This document shows, in pieces, positions 34,036-42,506 of a DNA stretch of 64,000 nt. How positions within the stretch are numbered: the stretch's first letter is position 1; every line of letters starts with the position of its first letter. The notes under the pieces were generated by a model. The model had not been told where the DNA came from. It saw only the letters and a program-made list of their open reading frames with translations, and did not search any database. The DNA comes from JBFMDN01 sp040753915 (GTDB lineage Bacteria > Desulfobacterota > Desulfomonilia > Desulfomonilales > Desulfomonilaceae): positions 81,740-145,739 of the forward strand of contig JBFMDN010000005.1 of assembly GCA_040753915.1 (NCBI GenBank), read 5' to 3'. Position numbers and translations under genes: made by a program.

Positions 34036-36012
34036 GTGGCAGTGATCGCGGACCATAAGAGCCATTCCCGTGCCCCGTCCCTTGAGTGGATCGCTGCACT
34101 GGTGTTGCCACTCGTCATAGCTGCACTTTTTCCTGTCCTCTCGTACCTGTATTTCCCCCGTGACCTGCTTTGGGACGATGCGGCCCTGACATTGAAATAT
34201 GTGGACAATCTGTCTTCTGGCCACGGCTACCGCTTCAATGCAACGGACCCTCTTCCAATTTTCGGGGCTTCCTCTTTCCTTTTCACCGTGACAGCCGCTG
34301 CTCTAAAGCTAATTCCGGTCCTGAATCAGGACTTTCTGTACATTAGATTGCCGGGTCTCATCGGATATTTTCTGACGCTCTTTCTGTCCTATCGGTTCTT
34401 ATACAGGAAACGAGGCCTTGTAGCCGGATTTCTCGGTATGGCGACAATCGGGGCAGTCCCTCAGTACTTCGGCGTAGCAAGCTCCGGGTTGGAGACCATG
34501 ATGGGAGCCGCCATCATCAGCGCAGCGATCTTTCTGTTCTACTTCCAGGAGCACGAGCGGCTCTTTCTGGTTTGTTGTACGGGCCTGGTGATGACGAAGC
34601 TGGACTTGACAGGAGCCTCTCTGCTTCTGGCGCTCGGGCACCTGGCAGTGGTCTATTCAGGAGACAGGAATCGCTTCCAACGGTCGCTCGCCCGGGCGAT
34701 CCTCTTCTACGGAGTCCCGGTTGCTCTCTTCTTCATTTTTTGTCGAGTCTACTTCGGGAGTGTCATTCCGCACTCTCTGCAGGCCAAGCTGATCTACTCG
34801 TACGACACAACAGGGTACCCGTACCTGCGGGCGTTCCTTGCAACGAGCTCGCTCTACAGGTTCTACATCCTCCTTTCCTTGGTCCCCTTGGGAGCCCTCC
34901 TTTTTGTGTGTCTGCGCGAAAAGACGTACCCATCCTTCAGATTCTTGGTTGTGCTGGTGGCCTCCCTCTCACTGCTTGTCCAGGTATGCATCACGCCATT
35001 CCGCGAGATCTTCCCCTGGTACTTCCACGTGCCGTTTCTCTCGTGGCAAATTGCCGTTCTCCTCGCACTGGAGGAGTCACTCGCGTTGAGCCCGACACTG
35101 CGCACTCGATTGATTACCTATGGGAGCCTGGCAGTCCTGAGCTTCATGCTCGTCCTCGGGGTAACCTCCCCGAATGTGGGGCCTCCAAGCACGTTCTCCT
35201 CGAAAATCCAGGCCGTGAAGCGATGGCTTGATCTGGTCGAGAGTCAACGTCGCGCAATAGGAGCATTGGTGGCGCGCACCGGCAAGCCTGAGCATGTCTT
35301 GTCAACGGGCTACGGGTGGAGCGCCTACGACTCGGGCATGCGTGTTTTCGACCCCTTCGGCATCAATACTCGGGAGCCCGTGGAAGAAAAATGGGGATTG
35401 TCGGGTTGGCTGAACAATCTGTCAGCGTACAAGCCGGATTTCATTGTCTGCCACAAGCAAACGCATCCATCACTCGCGAGCCAGTACGACTTGATCGCCC
35501 TCGGATGGAATCCGAGGCTCATGGGCCACTCGGAGTGGGAGGTGTACAGAAGAAAGGAAAGTGCCATTCCGTATGAAAGAATGACATTCCCTGACTTGGG
35601 CAAAGCATTTCCCGAGCCTGCGGCAACAGGTGTATCGGTGAAGAGATCGCAGATAACGCGCTACGATTATGCCCTCGTAGCCACCGCGAGGGGAGCAACC
35701 ATGAGAATCGAAGGCCTGAAGCTCGATAACAGCATTGTCGGATTCTATTGCTACGTGGAGGTCGACGAAAAGGCTACTGCGGACAAGCAGGCAGAAGTGA
35801 CGATAGAGACAAATGTGCCAGGGCACCTTCCTGTGAAAGTGCCGATACGATGGGACCAGGGAATCGTACTGGTCACTACCCGTGTGGCAGCCCGTGTCAA
35901 TGACGGACACATCCGAATCACAGCGACTGTTCCGTCAGAGAGCGGGTCCACAGATTCCACAGGGCCGGCGATTCACGTTCGAGATCTGTTTGTCACACAA
36001 GGAAGCTTCTGA
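34036..36012 (+). CDS. GT-C-type membrane glycosyltransferase (AftB-like)
   Basis: This 658-aa polytopic membrane protein has about ten hydrophobic segments up to residue ~375, followed by a soluble C-terminal domain. The first loop has the acidic pair and pattern LLWDDAALTLKYVDNLSSGH, as in GT-C glycosyltransferases that use polyprenyl-phosphate sugars, such as the arabinofuranosyl transferase AftB group. It probably adds a sugar to a cell-envelope glycan or lipid on the periplasmic face. The start is GTG 34036, with ggaaggg before it; GTG 34042 is also possible. It is a single gene among repeats with no glycan neighbours, so the acceptor is unknown. Confidence 0.72.
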   Translation: MAVIADHKSHSRAPSLEWIAALVLPLVIAALFPVLSYLYFPRDLLWDDAALTLKYVDNLSSGHGYRFNATDPLPIFGASSFLFTVTAAALKLIPVLNQDFLYIRLPGLIGYFLTLFLSYRFLYRKRGLVAGFLGMATIGAVPQYFGVASSGLETMMGAAIISAAIFLFYFQEHERLFLVCCTGLVMTKLDLTGASLLLALGHLAVVYSGDRNRFQRSLARAILFYGVPVALFFIFCRVYFGSVIPHSLQAKLIYSYDTTGYPYLRAFLATSSLYRFYILLSLVPLGALLFVCLREKTYPSFRFLVVLVASLSLLVQVCITPFREIFPWYFHVPFLSWQIAVLLALEESLALSPTLRTRLITYGSLAVLSFMLVLGVTSPNVGPPSTFSSKIQAVKRWLDLVESQRRAIGALVARTGKPEHVLSTGYGWSAYDSGMRVFDPFGINTREPVEEKWGLSGWLNNLSAYKPDFIVCHKQTHPSLASQYDLIALGWNPRLMGHSEWEVYRRKESAIPYERMTFPDLGKAFPEPAATGVSVKRSQITRYDYALVATARGATMRIEGLKLDNSIVGFYCYVEVDEKATADKQAEVTIETNVPGHLPVKVPIRWDQGIVLVTTRVAARVNDGHIRITATVPSESGSTDSTGPAIHVRDLFVTQGSF

Positions 36013-36157
36013 CACCAGTAGTTTCGGCAGGAGTCGAACAGGCCGCGTGAAGCAGAGGGGGTCCCGCTAGGGAGATGGGAAGGTCTGTATTCTGCTGCCA
36101 TATATCGCCCCTGCACCTGCCGTAAACAAGTGATCACTTCGGCGTGGCGCAGAGGAT

Positions 36158-36284
36158 AAAATCGTCAACGACATCTATCAAGCGATCCTCTCTTCCCGCT
36201 GAAAGCCGAATGCGTACTACGATAGTAAGCATGCACTCTTGAGCGGGAAGAGAGGATCGATTAGCAGAAATCATTGACGATTTT
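36158..36284. repeat. Large imperfect palindrome
   Basis: AAAATCGTCAA (36158-36168) pairs with TTGACGATTTT (36274-36284). CGATCCTCTCTTCCCGCT (36183-36200) pairs perfectly over 18 bp with its inverse at 36242-36259. The loop carries GTAAGCAT, whose inverse ATGCTTAC lies beyond the right arm at about 36309. It occupies most of the 458-bp gap between the glycosyltransferase and the next gene. It could be a MITE or a strong RNA hairpin; no gene is inside. Confidence 0.75.
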
Positions 36285-36470
36285 GTTCTGTCCGCCGCGC
36301 ATAAGTGAATGCTTACCTACTATAACTTTTTTCTTGTTTTTTCGCCACGCTCTGTTAGGATACAAGAACCGATTTTGTAGCTATGGGGGAGAGTACGAGT
36401 ACCATAATCCAGAGGCGAAATTCGCCCTGAAGAGACGAAAGGGACGCTCCTGTTTCGAGAGGGCAGACTC

Positions 36471-37241
36471 GTGGCAAGCAAGGTTCGAAAGATCAACGCC
36501 CGGGCCCTCAGCCGTGACATTCGAGCAGGCATCGGCGAGGCCGGGCTTAGGTCTAAATACCATATTTCCCAGCAGAAACTAGCCGAGTTTGTCGCACAGC
36601 TCGTAGAACATGATCTATTGACGCGGGAAGATGCCCGTATGCTCTTCCCTCAATCACCTGTCTCCAGTGACACGTCTCGAGCAGAGGCCCTGGAGAGCAA
36701 AACAGAAGTCCCGGCATCCGGCGTCACGGAAAATCCACCTCATTCTCATACGGACATTCGAGCGCTCGAGAAGCCGCGGCGCTCTGTTGCAGCGAGACTC
36801 GTCGGGATCGCGGCTCTCATCGTCTCGGCTGGGGCACTCATTTGGGCAATTGCCCCGAATGGGGCTGCTGAATCACTTCATTCGCCTCTGATGTCATCTC
36901 TCTCCGGCGGCAGCGTGTTGGGCACCCTCCTGATAGTCGTTTCCGTGTCCATCATGCTCGGTGCACGAGCTCGCAGGGCATGTTTTCGGGTGTTAAGCGT
37001 ATTCATCCTTGGCATGGTGGCTCTTCACCTCATTTCCGCGACAACCGATGTGGCCAGAGAACCCGAACAAAGGTCTGCTGAGACAGTACTTACGTCCGGC
37101 AGGAACGGCACGCACAGGCCAACACCTGCGAGTCCAGGTCCCTCGCCCCAACAGAGCCAAACCGTGGTTCTCAAATTGATGAAAGCAGTCCTTCAAGATA
37201 CCCAATTTTACCGGCCGAGCCATCTGGGATTCTTGCCCTGA
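36471..37241 (+). CDS. HTH-like module fused to a small membrane domain
   Basis: The protein has 256 aa. Residues ~6-56 are one copy of the ~50-residue module found also at 4301-4759 and 55642-56637 (SRDIRAGIGEAGLRSKY..., LVEHDLLTREDA). A charged linker follows, and then three hydrophobic helices (about 105-125, 140-160, 168-185). The tail is polar and proline-rich. The start is GTG 36471, eight bases after gagaggg. No family is recognised. The layout, a cytoplasmic helical module tethered to the membrane, parallels the zinc-ribbon/Yip1 protein at 55642. Confidence 0.68.
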   Translation: MASKVRKINARALSRDIRAGIGEAGLRSKYHISQQKLAEFVAQLVEHDLLTREDARMLFPQSPVSSDTSRAEALESKTEVPASGVTENPPHSHTDIRALEKPRRSVAARLVGIAALIVSAGALIWAIAPNGAAESLHSPLMSSLSGGSVLGTLLIVVSVSIMLGARARRACFRVLSVFILGMVALHLISATTDVAREPEQRSAETVLTSGRNGTHRPTPASPGPSPQQSQTVVLKLMKAVLQDTQFYRPSHLGFLP

Positions 37242-37248
37242 AGGCTGG

Positions 37249-37272
37249 CAGGGCGCCGCGAGTGGCGCCCTG
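37249..37272. terminator. Bidirectional hairpin between convergent genes
   Basis: CAGGGCGCC and GGCGCCCTG form a perfect 9-bp stem with a 6-nt loop, between the convergent membrane-protein gene and the hydratase/dehydrogenase gene. There is no T-tract on either side, so it is terminator-like but not a textbook one. Confidence 0.5.
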
Positions 37273-37366
37273 TGCAGTCCCTACGCGGCGAGCTCACCAG
37301 AGGGGAGGTAGGCGTCCACGGCAAGCTTGGCCTCATGGGGAGCGGATAGTGTTCCGGCCGGTTTCT

Positions 37367-39367
37367 CTAGCCATAGAACTGCTTCCCGAAAAGCTTTTCA
37401 CTCAGTCCCGTCAAATCAGCCCACTTCAGGGGTCCCCCCTTCTCAGCGGGGAAGCCGGTGGCCCAAATCATTCCCATGTCCACCATCCGGGGATCCTCTA
37501 CGACTCCCCGGTCCAAGAGGTCTTTGGCCACAGTTACCATATCTCTCAGAACCCGGAGCTGCATGTCCTCCGCTGAGACCTTTTGGTCACCTTGCTTAGC
37601 GATGAGGGGTACGACGTCCGGATCGACGCCTCCATCCAGAAGAAAGAATCCCTTGCCTGACTTTTTCACCCCAAGTCTGCCTGCGGAGACCAGGTTCTTC
37701 AGCGTCTGCTGCGCTTGACCTCTTCCCACCATGACCTTGTAGCACACGTCTATACCTACCTCGTCTGTGAGTCGAATCGGTCCAATGGGCATGCCGAACT
37801 TCACAAAGGCCTTGTCCACTTCTTCAATAGTGTTCCCGTTCTCCAGGAATTCGATTGCGCTTTGGAAATACGGAAAAAGGACGGCGTTCACGACAAAGCC
37901 GGGGTTGTCTCTACAGACTACCGGACGCTTGCGGATATCCGCGACAAAGCCCAACAGATTGTCGACCGCGTCCTGACTGGTGGCCTCGCCCCGCACGATT
38001 TCCACGAGCTGCATCATCCACACAGGCGAAAAGAAGTGAAGGCCGGCGAACCGTGCCGGATTGGTCACGAACGGGGACATCTTGTCTAGAGGGATGGACG
38101 AGGTATTGCTCGCTATAATGCAGTCGTCTCTGACCGTAGTGCACAGCTCCTCGTACACTTCCTTTTTCACGGCAATGTCCTCAAAGACGGCCTCGATGAC
38201 TAGATCAGCATCTTTCAAGTCCTGATACTCGGTCACCATAGTCAACCGTGCCATCATGTCGTCCACTGAGCCTTTCAGCTTATTTTTCTCCGCCATTCCG
38301 TCAAGGATCTTCTTTACGAAGGTCTTCCCCGGCTCCAGTGCCTCGGCGAGATCCTTGACCACAACGTTCTTGTTCGTATTGCGGAGGATGTCGATCGCTA
38401 TGCCCCGGCCCATGGTCCCGAAGCCCAGAATGGCGACCGTATCCATGGGCTTTGGATTGAAGCCCTTGCTCACTAGTGACCGCGGCTTGTCGCTCATGGT
38501 CTTGAGAAAGAAAGTGTGAATGCTCCCTTTTGCTTCAGGCGAGAGAACGGCCTTCACGAAATTGCGCTTCTCAATGTCCAGCCCCTCTTCTAGAGATGTC
38601 TTGAGACCGTCGCGAATGCTGTCCACAGCAAGCATAGGCCCAGGTATCTCTCGTCCTTTCGTAGCTTTCAAAACCTCTTTGCGGGCCATTTCTGAAATCA
38701 AGTCGATTTGGGAGAAATCGTGTCCCGGCCTGTTAAGAATGCCCGGTTGAGCACTAATCCCATTTGCAAACGAAACCGACTCCTGGAGCAGGTCGCCGTC
38801 TGCAGGTACCAGTTTGTCGACTATGCCGAGCTCCAGAGCCTTGGCCGCGGGCATGACGGTTCCCCGCAGTATGAGTTCGATGGCCGGTATTCCGATGAGT
38901 CGCGGCAGCCGCTGCGTGCCGCCGCCACCGGGAAAAATGCCCAGAGAGCACTCCGGCAGTCCGAGTTTGGTATCCCGGGAGTCTTTGGCGACACGGGCGG
39001 TGCATGCCAAGGCAAACTCCATCCCTCCCCCGAGACAGTGACCATCTATTGCGGCGACCGTCGGAAAGGCCAATGAGCTCAGGCGCTTGAATGCAGCATG
39101 AAAGAGGTCCAGCGCCTTTGCAGTCTGCTCCTCGTCGGTCATAGTGTTGAGCATCTTCAGGTCTGCTCCCGCATGAAAGTTGCCCTTCTTTGCGGAAACA
39201 AAGACGACACCTTTTAGATCCGAGCTCTGCTCCAGTTCTTGCAACAAAGCGAGGAAGTCCTCGATGGCTTTTTCAGTCCACGTGTTCATGGGCTGACCCG
39301 GTACATCGATGGTAACGATTCCCAGGTCCCCTTCCCTTTTCATCACAAAGCTCTTGTTAACACTCAT
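37367..39367 (-). CDS. Fused enoyl-CoA hydratase / 3-hydroxyacyl-CoA dehydrogenase
   Basis: This 666-aa bifunctional beta-oxidation protein is FadB/FadJ-like. The crotonase half (~1-190) has the catalytic Glu residues in GGGMEFALA and LGLPECSLGIFPG. The dehydrogenase half (~305-490) has the NAD loop VAILGFGTMGRG, VFEDIAVKKEV and catalytic His in GLHFFSPVW, followed by the C-terminal 3HCDH domains. It hydrates enoyl-CoA and oxidises the hydroxyacyl-CoA. A gggag site precedes the ATG. It is not inside either transporter operon but lies between them, and could serve both pathways. The STAS gene is 156 bp upstream. Confidence 0.9.
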   Translation of the reverse strand: MSVNKSFVMKREGDLGIVTIDVPGQPMNTWTEKAIEDFLALLQELEQSSDLKGVVFVSAKKGNFHAGADLKMLNTMTDEEQTAKALDLFHAAFKRLSSLAFPTVAAIDGHCLGGGMEFALACTARVAKDSRDTKLGLPECSLGIFPGGGGTQRLPRLIGIPAIELILRGTVMPAAKALELGIVDKLVPADGDLLQESVSFANGISAQPGILNRPGHDFSQIDLISEMARKEVLKATKGREIPGPMLAVDSIRDGLKTSLEEGLDIEKRNFVKAVLSPEAKGSIHTFFLKTMSDKPRSLVSKGFNPKPMDTVAILGFGTMGRGIAIDILRNTNKNVVVKDLAEALEPGKTFVKKILDGMAEKNKLKGSVDDMMARLTMVTEYQDLKDADLVIEAVFEDIAVKKEVYEELCTTVRDDCIIASNTSSIPLDKMSPFVTNPARFAGLHFFSPVWMMQLVEIVRGEATSQDAVDNLLGFVADIRKRPVVCRDNPGFVVNAVLFPYFQSAIEFLENGNTIEEVDKAFVKFGMPIGPIRLTDEVGIDVCYKVMVGRGQAQQTLKNLVSAGRLGVKKSGKGFFLLDGGVDPDVVPLIAKQGDQKVSAEDMQLRVLRDMVTVAKDLLDRGVVEDPRMVDMGMIWATGFPAEKGGPLKWADLTGLSEKLFGKQFYG

Positions 39368-39523
39368 GGTAAATCTCCCAAGTTAGCTCTTTTCTGTACG
39401 ATTGGTCTCGAGGATAATGATACGTGCCACAGGTTCTCCATATTCACGACCGGTGAGTAAACATTCGTTTGCGATCCGGCACCGTGGGATTCGGGGCACT
39501 CTGTCCCAAGCCTGCCGATCGAG

Positions 39524-39778
39524 TCACGGATTTCCTTCAGGCGCCATGAAGGCGGGAAGATGGCTTATCCTGACCTGTCCCTGGATCTCCTGTAAGAAGC
39601 TCCTACCTTCCCGGGTTATGTGCACCACTGCCTCGAGGTCGACCAGGACATGCATCCCAGCCCCCAGGTGTCGATCGCAGACATCCTTGAGGATAGGCAC
39701 CGCGGTCTGATCCAACACTCCACTTACATAAACTGAAATAGTCCCGTTATCCAAGATTTTCTCTCTGACAAGAATCAC
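39524..39778 (-). CDS. STAS-domain protein
   Basis: The 84-aa protein looks like a single STAS (anti-anti-sigma-type) domain: an N-terminal beta pair (REKILDNGTISVYVSGVLDQ), a helix with VCDRHLGAGMHVLVDLEAVV, and a short C-terminal helix. The usual phosphorylatable Ser is replaced by the HITREGRSFL segment, where Thr or Ser could serve. The start is GTG 39778, because ggagg lies seven bases before it. The longer ATG frame (from 39955) reads into the regulatory region. Its partner is unknown. Confidence 0.6.
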   Translation of the reverse strand: MILVREKILDNGTISVYVSGVLDQTAVPILKDVCDRHLGAGMHVLVDLEAVVHITREGRSFLQEIQGQVRISHLPAFMAPEGNP

Positions 39779-40057
39779 GGACCGCCCTCCCTGGCTTCCC
39801 GGACCTTCGACAGGGTCGCGAGAAACGGCTCTCGGACACCCGTGCTGACCTGCGCCCCTGCGGATTGTTACGACGGTGCCGCATGTGCCCATCCGGGGAC
39901 AGGCGTGGCCTTTTCCGCGCACGGAGTGCGAAGGAACATGCGGACATTCCAGCAACCATTTGGTAGCAAGGAGCGTGCCGCGCCAGAAGCGAGGCTATTG
40001 ACCTAAGATCAGTATCCTTTTCCTTCTGAACTTCCTGGTGAGAAGACGACTGTGCAC

Positions 40058-40067
40058 AACATGTTGT
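40058..40067. promoter_or_regulatory. Palindrome CAACATGTTG (candidate activator site d)
   Basis: The best copy: GTGCACAACATGTTGTTCAC (40053-40072) is a 20-bp palindrome with one mismatched pair. It lies about 320 bp upstream of the predicted sigma-54 start. Eleven bases after it comes CTTGACAC, an arrangement also seen after site c. Confidence 0.65.
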
Positions 40068-40271
40068 TCACGGTCGCTTGACACTCCGCACAGCGTCTCC
40101 CAATTGGCGTTTGCTTCCTGGGGGTTCCCGCGCGCTCGGATGGCTGGTCATAGACGACGAAGGGAGAATCTGTTCCAACGCGCCCTGACTGCTCCCACAA
40201 TCTCTTATGGGAAAGGAGACGTGTGGGGCGGATGTCCAGCAGTTGTCGCATCATCCGTTGAGAGGCTTGCA

Positions 40272-40281
40272 CGACATGTTG
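40272..40281. promoter_or_regulatory. Palindrome CGACATGTTG (candidate activator site e)
   Basis: Copy with one changed base, in the context GCACGACATGTTGTCCC. Its centre is about 106 bp upstream of the predicted start, matching site b on the other operon. Confidence 0.6.
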
Positions 40282-40356
40282 TCCCAGAGGAAATATCAGA
40301 GCCAATCCGGAGACGAGCGTCCATGTGATTTAAGTTACTTACAAGAATGGAACCCA

Positions 40357-40372
40357 CGGCACATTAATTGCT
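40357..40372 (+). promoter_or_regulatory. Sigma-54 (-24/-12) promoter for the second transporter operon
   Basis: CGGCACATTAATTGCT has GG at 40358-40359, ten bases, and GC at 40370-40371, with GGCAC and TTGCT both matching the sigma-54 consensus. The start should be near 40383, leaving about 130 bp of leader before LivM. It is the closest relative of the promoter at 30024-30039. Confidence 0.78.
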
Positions 40373-40515
40373 TGACGATTTCTCGGAGGAAAAGCATTAT
40401 CCATGCAAGACACCCCTGGACCGACAGCGCTGACTGCCCGGCCATCTTTCAAGGAACGTATCACGAAAGACTGTTTTTTGAGCCCGGGGTACCGTTAGCC
40501 ATTGCAGGTGCTGCC

Positions 40516-41565
40516 ATGGACATGAAGAGGGACTATTACGAGGATGTCGAGCTGTTCAGGTCAAAGACCGTCCTGGCAGCTACCATCCTGTTTTTTGGAG
40601 CTCTCGTCGCGTTTCCTTTTTTCGTTGGGGGCTATACCCTCTACGTTGTTAACCTCATAGCTATTCACGCTATTGTAGCAATCGGGCTCAATATTCTCGT
40701 CGGATACACAGGACAGATATCGCTCGGCCACGCCGGTTTCTTTGCGATTGGCGCATACTCGTGCGTGCTCCTCATGGTAAAGGCTGGCTTCCCTTTCGTG
40801 GTCGCGTTGCCTGCGGCCGGCTTTATATCTGCCCTGTTCGGGTTTCTCCTCGGCCTGCCATCCCTTCGCCTCGAAGGGCCTTATCTGGCAATAGCAACTC
40901 TCGGATTCGGCATGGCAGTTACCCAGATCATCAGCCATTCCGAGTTCACTGGTGGACACATGGGGCTTGAGGCCCCCCCTTTGGCCATCGGCTCGTATGT
41001 CGTCGATACGGACGTTGGTAGATACGCGATCATCATCCTCACAGCCATCTTGTTGACAATTGCAGCCATCAACCTCTTGAAGACCCGCGTCGGCAGGGCG
41101 TTTGTGGCAATCAGGGACAGTGAGATAGCAGCAGAGGCCATGGGGATCAACCTGAGCTGGTATAAGACGCTGTCTTTTGCAGTGAGCGCCTTTTACACCG
41201 GTATTGCGGGGGGACTCATGGCTTTTGCTCTCCAGCACGTCAGCGCTGGCTCCTTTAACCTGATCCTTTCCATCACCTTTCTCGCCATGGTAATCGTGGG
41301 AGGGCTCGGCTCAGTCATGGGGTCGATTCTCGGCGCTGCACTGCTTACGTATCTGCAGATCAAGCTTCAGGTAATCCAGGAAGTCCCTGTGATTGGGGCG
41401 CTTCTCATGGAAGTGTCCAAGCGGTACTTTTCGCCCGAGGGCCTCCCGAACATCCAGAGCATTGTTTTCGGAGCGATCATGATCGCCATTGTCATTTTCG
41501 AGCCCTTGGGGATGAACGGCATTTACTTAAGAATGAAGAGATATTGGAAGAGTTGGCCATTTTGA
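40516..41565 (+). CDS. livM: Branched-chain-type ABC transporter permease LivM
   Basis: This 349-aa permease has about nine hydrophobic helices and the LivM signature GLNILVGYTGQISLGHAGF, with the cytoplasmic RVGRAFVAIRDSEIAAEAMG loop. I start it at ATG 40516 (MDMKRDYY), weakly preceded by caggtg; ATG 40522 is possible. The 103-codon upstream extension of the frame crosses regulatory DNA and is rejected. It ends YWKSWPF, like the paralogue at 20186-21223. It is the first gene of the plus-strand block, 10 bp before livH. Confidence 0.9.
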   Translation: MDMKRDYYEDVELFRSKTVLAATILFFGALVAFPFFVGGYTLYVVNLIAIHAIVAIGLNILVGYTGQISLGHAGFFAIGAYSCVLLMVKAGFPFVVALPAAGFISALFGFLLGLPSLRLEGPYLAIATLGFGMAVTQIISHSEFTGGHMGLEAPPLAIGSYVVDTDVGRYAIIILTAILLTIAAINLLKTRVGRAFVAIRDSEIAAEAMGINLSWYKTLSFAVSAFYTGIAGGLMAFALQHVSAGSFNLILSITFLAMVIVGGLGSVMGSILGAALLTYLQIKLQVIQEVPVIGALLMEVSKRYFSPEGLPNIQSIVFGAIMIAIVIFEPLGMNGIYLRMKRYWKSWPF

Positions 41566-41575
41566 GAGGAGCAGG

Positions 41576-42454
41576 ATGAGTCTTGTCGGCGATCTCATTA
41601 TAGGGGGTTTGTCTATCGGAGCCTGTTATGCGCTCGTGGCTCTGGCCATGGTCATCATCTACAAGACGTCCGAGGTTCCCAACTTTGCACAGGGGGAAAT
41701 GGCCATGATCTCAACGTTCGTGGCCTACACCATGATGGAGAGTTACGGCCTTGGGTTTTGGACGTCTGGGGCTTTGACATTGCTATTTGCCCTCGGGCTG
41801 GGAGCAGTGCTGGAAATTTCCTTTCTTAGGCCAGCCAAGAATCCCACGATATTGAGCTTGATCGTCATCACTCTTGGAGCGGAGATGATTCTGTACGGAT
41901 TGGCTGGCTGGCGTTGGGGAGCCATGCAGCTTCCGTTTGCCGTGCCATTCTCCGAATACAGCGGGATTTCCCCCGGCGGCGTCATGATTACCGAGATGAA
42001 CATGTGGACTTTTGCGGTCAGCATCGTGCTCATGGCCTTTCTCTTCCTCTTTTTCCGATTCACAACTCTGGGAACGGCCATGAAAGCGGTTCAGCAGAAT
42101 CCGTTTGCCGCCAAGGCCATGGGAATCCCTACTCGGAGAATCCTGACATTCACCTGGGCACTGAGCTCCGTAACCGGCGCTGTGGCCGGAATGCTCATCG
42201 CTCCCGTGTCCACGCTCGATCCGAACATGATGCTCGACCCCATGCTCAAGGGATTTGCCGCAGCGGTGCTCGGTGGTATGACGAGCCTGCCTGGCGCGGC
42301 GATCGGCGGGTATCTCCTGGGTCTTATAGAGAATTTCTTCGGCGGATACGTATCGCTCGAGTTCAAGTCGGTCGTGGCCTTCGGGGTCATCGTAGTGATT
42401 CTCTGTGTCCGGCCGTCTGGACTCTTCGTGAGGCATTACGTGAAAAAGGTGTGA
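41576..42454 (+). CDS. livH: Branched-chain-type ABC transporter permease LivH
   Basis: This 292-aa LivH-family permease has GGLSIGACYALVALAMVIIY at its start, the NFAQGEMAMI motif (NFAHGE in the other copy), and the QQNPFAAKAMGIPTRRI loop for ATPase contact. Eight hydrophobic segments are visible. It begins 10 bp after livM, with gaggagcagg as ribosome site, and is followed by livK after 52 bp. Confidence 0.92.
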   Translation: MSLVGDLIIGGLSIGACYALVALAMVIIYKTSEVPNFAQGEMAMISTFVAYTMMESYGLGFWTSGALTLLFALGLGAVLEISFLRPAKNPTILSLIVITLGAEMILYGLAGWRWGAMQLPFAVPFSEYSGISPGGVMITEMNMWTFAVSIVLMAFLFLFFRFTTLGTAMKAVQQNPFAAKAMGIPTRRILTFTWALSSVTGAVAGMLIAPVSTLDPNMMLDPMLKGFAAAVLGGMTSLPGAAIGGYLLGLIENFFGGYVSLEFKSVVAFGVIVVILCVRPSGLFVRHYVKKV

Positions 42455-42506
42455 CGGCGTCCGTTTCATCGTTCGCAACAACTTGACCGGAACAAGGAGG
42501 AGAAGG

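Larger units (their letters stand above)
39779..40515. other. Long regulatory region before the second transporter operon
   Basis: About 740 bp have no supported gene. The region contains palindromes d (40058-40067) and e (40272-40281), a TTGACA at 40079-40084 with no good -10, and the sigma-54 promoter at 40357-40372. An open frame from 40207 runs in frame into LivM, but it would cross palindrome e and the promoter and lacks LivM similarity, so I treat it as non-coding. Confidence 0.65.

Noticed and set aside
39424..39443. GG-N10-GC on the minus strand before the hydratase/dehydrogenase gene
   Set aside because: The spacing fits but the bases around (TGGAG and TGGCA instead of TGGCAC and TTGCW) do not match sigma-54, and no CAAYATRTTG lies near.
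40079..40107. TTGACA followed by CAATTG, possible sigma-70 promoter
   Set aside because: The -10 is poor (CAATTG) and no gene starts within reach on that strand; kept only as part of the shared palindrome-plus-TTGACAC pattern.
40207..40515. In-frame N-terminal extension of LivM
   Set aside because: It would translate across palindrome e and the sigma-54 promoter, has no similarity to LivM and would place 103 polar residues before a membrane protein that already starts normally at 40516.
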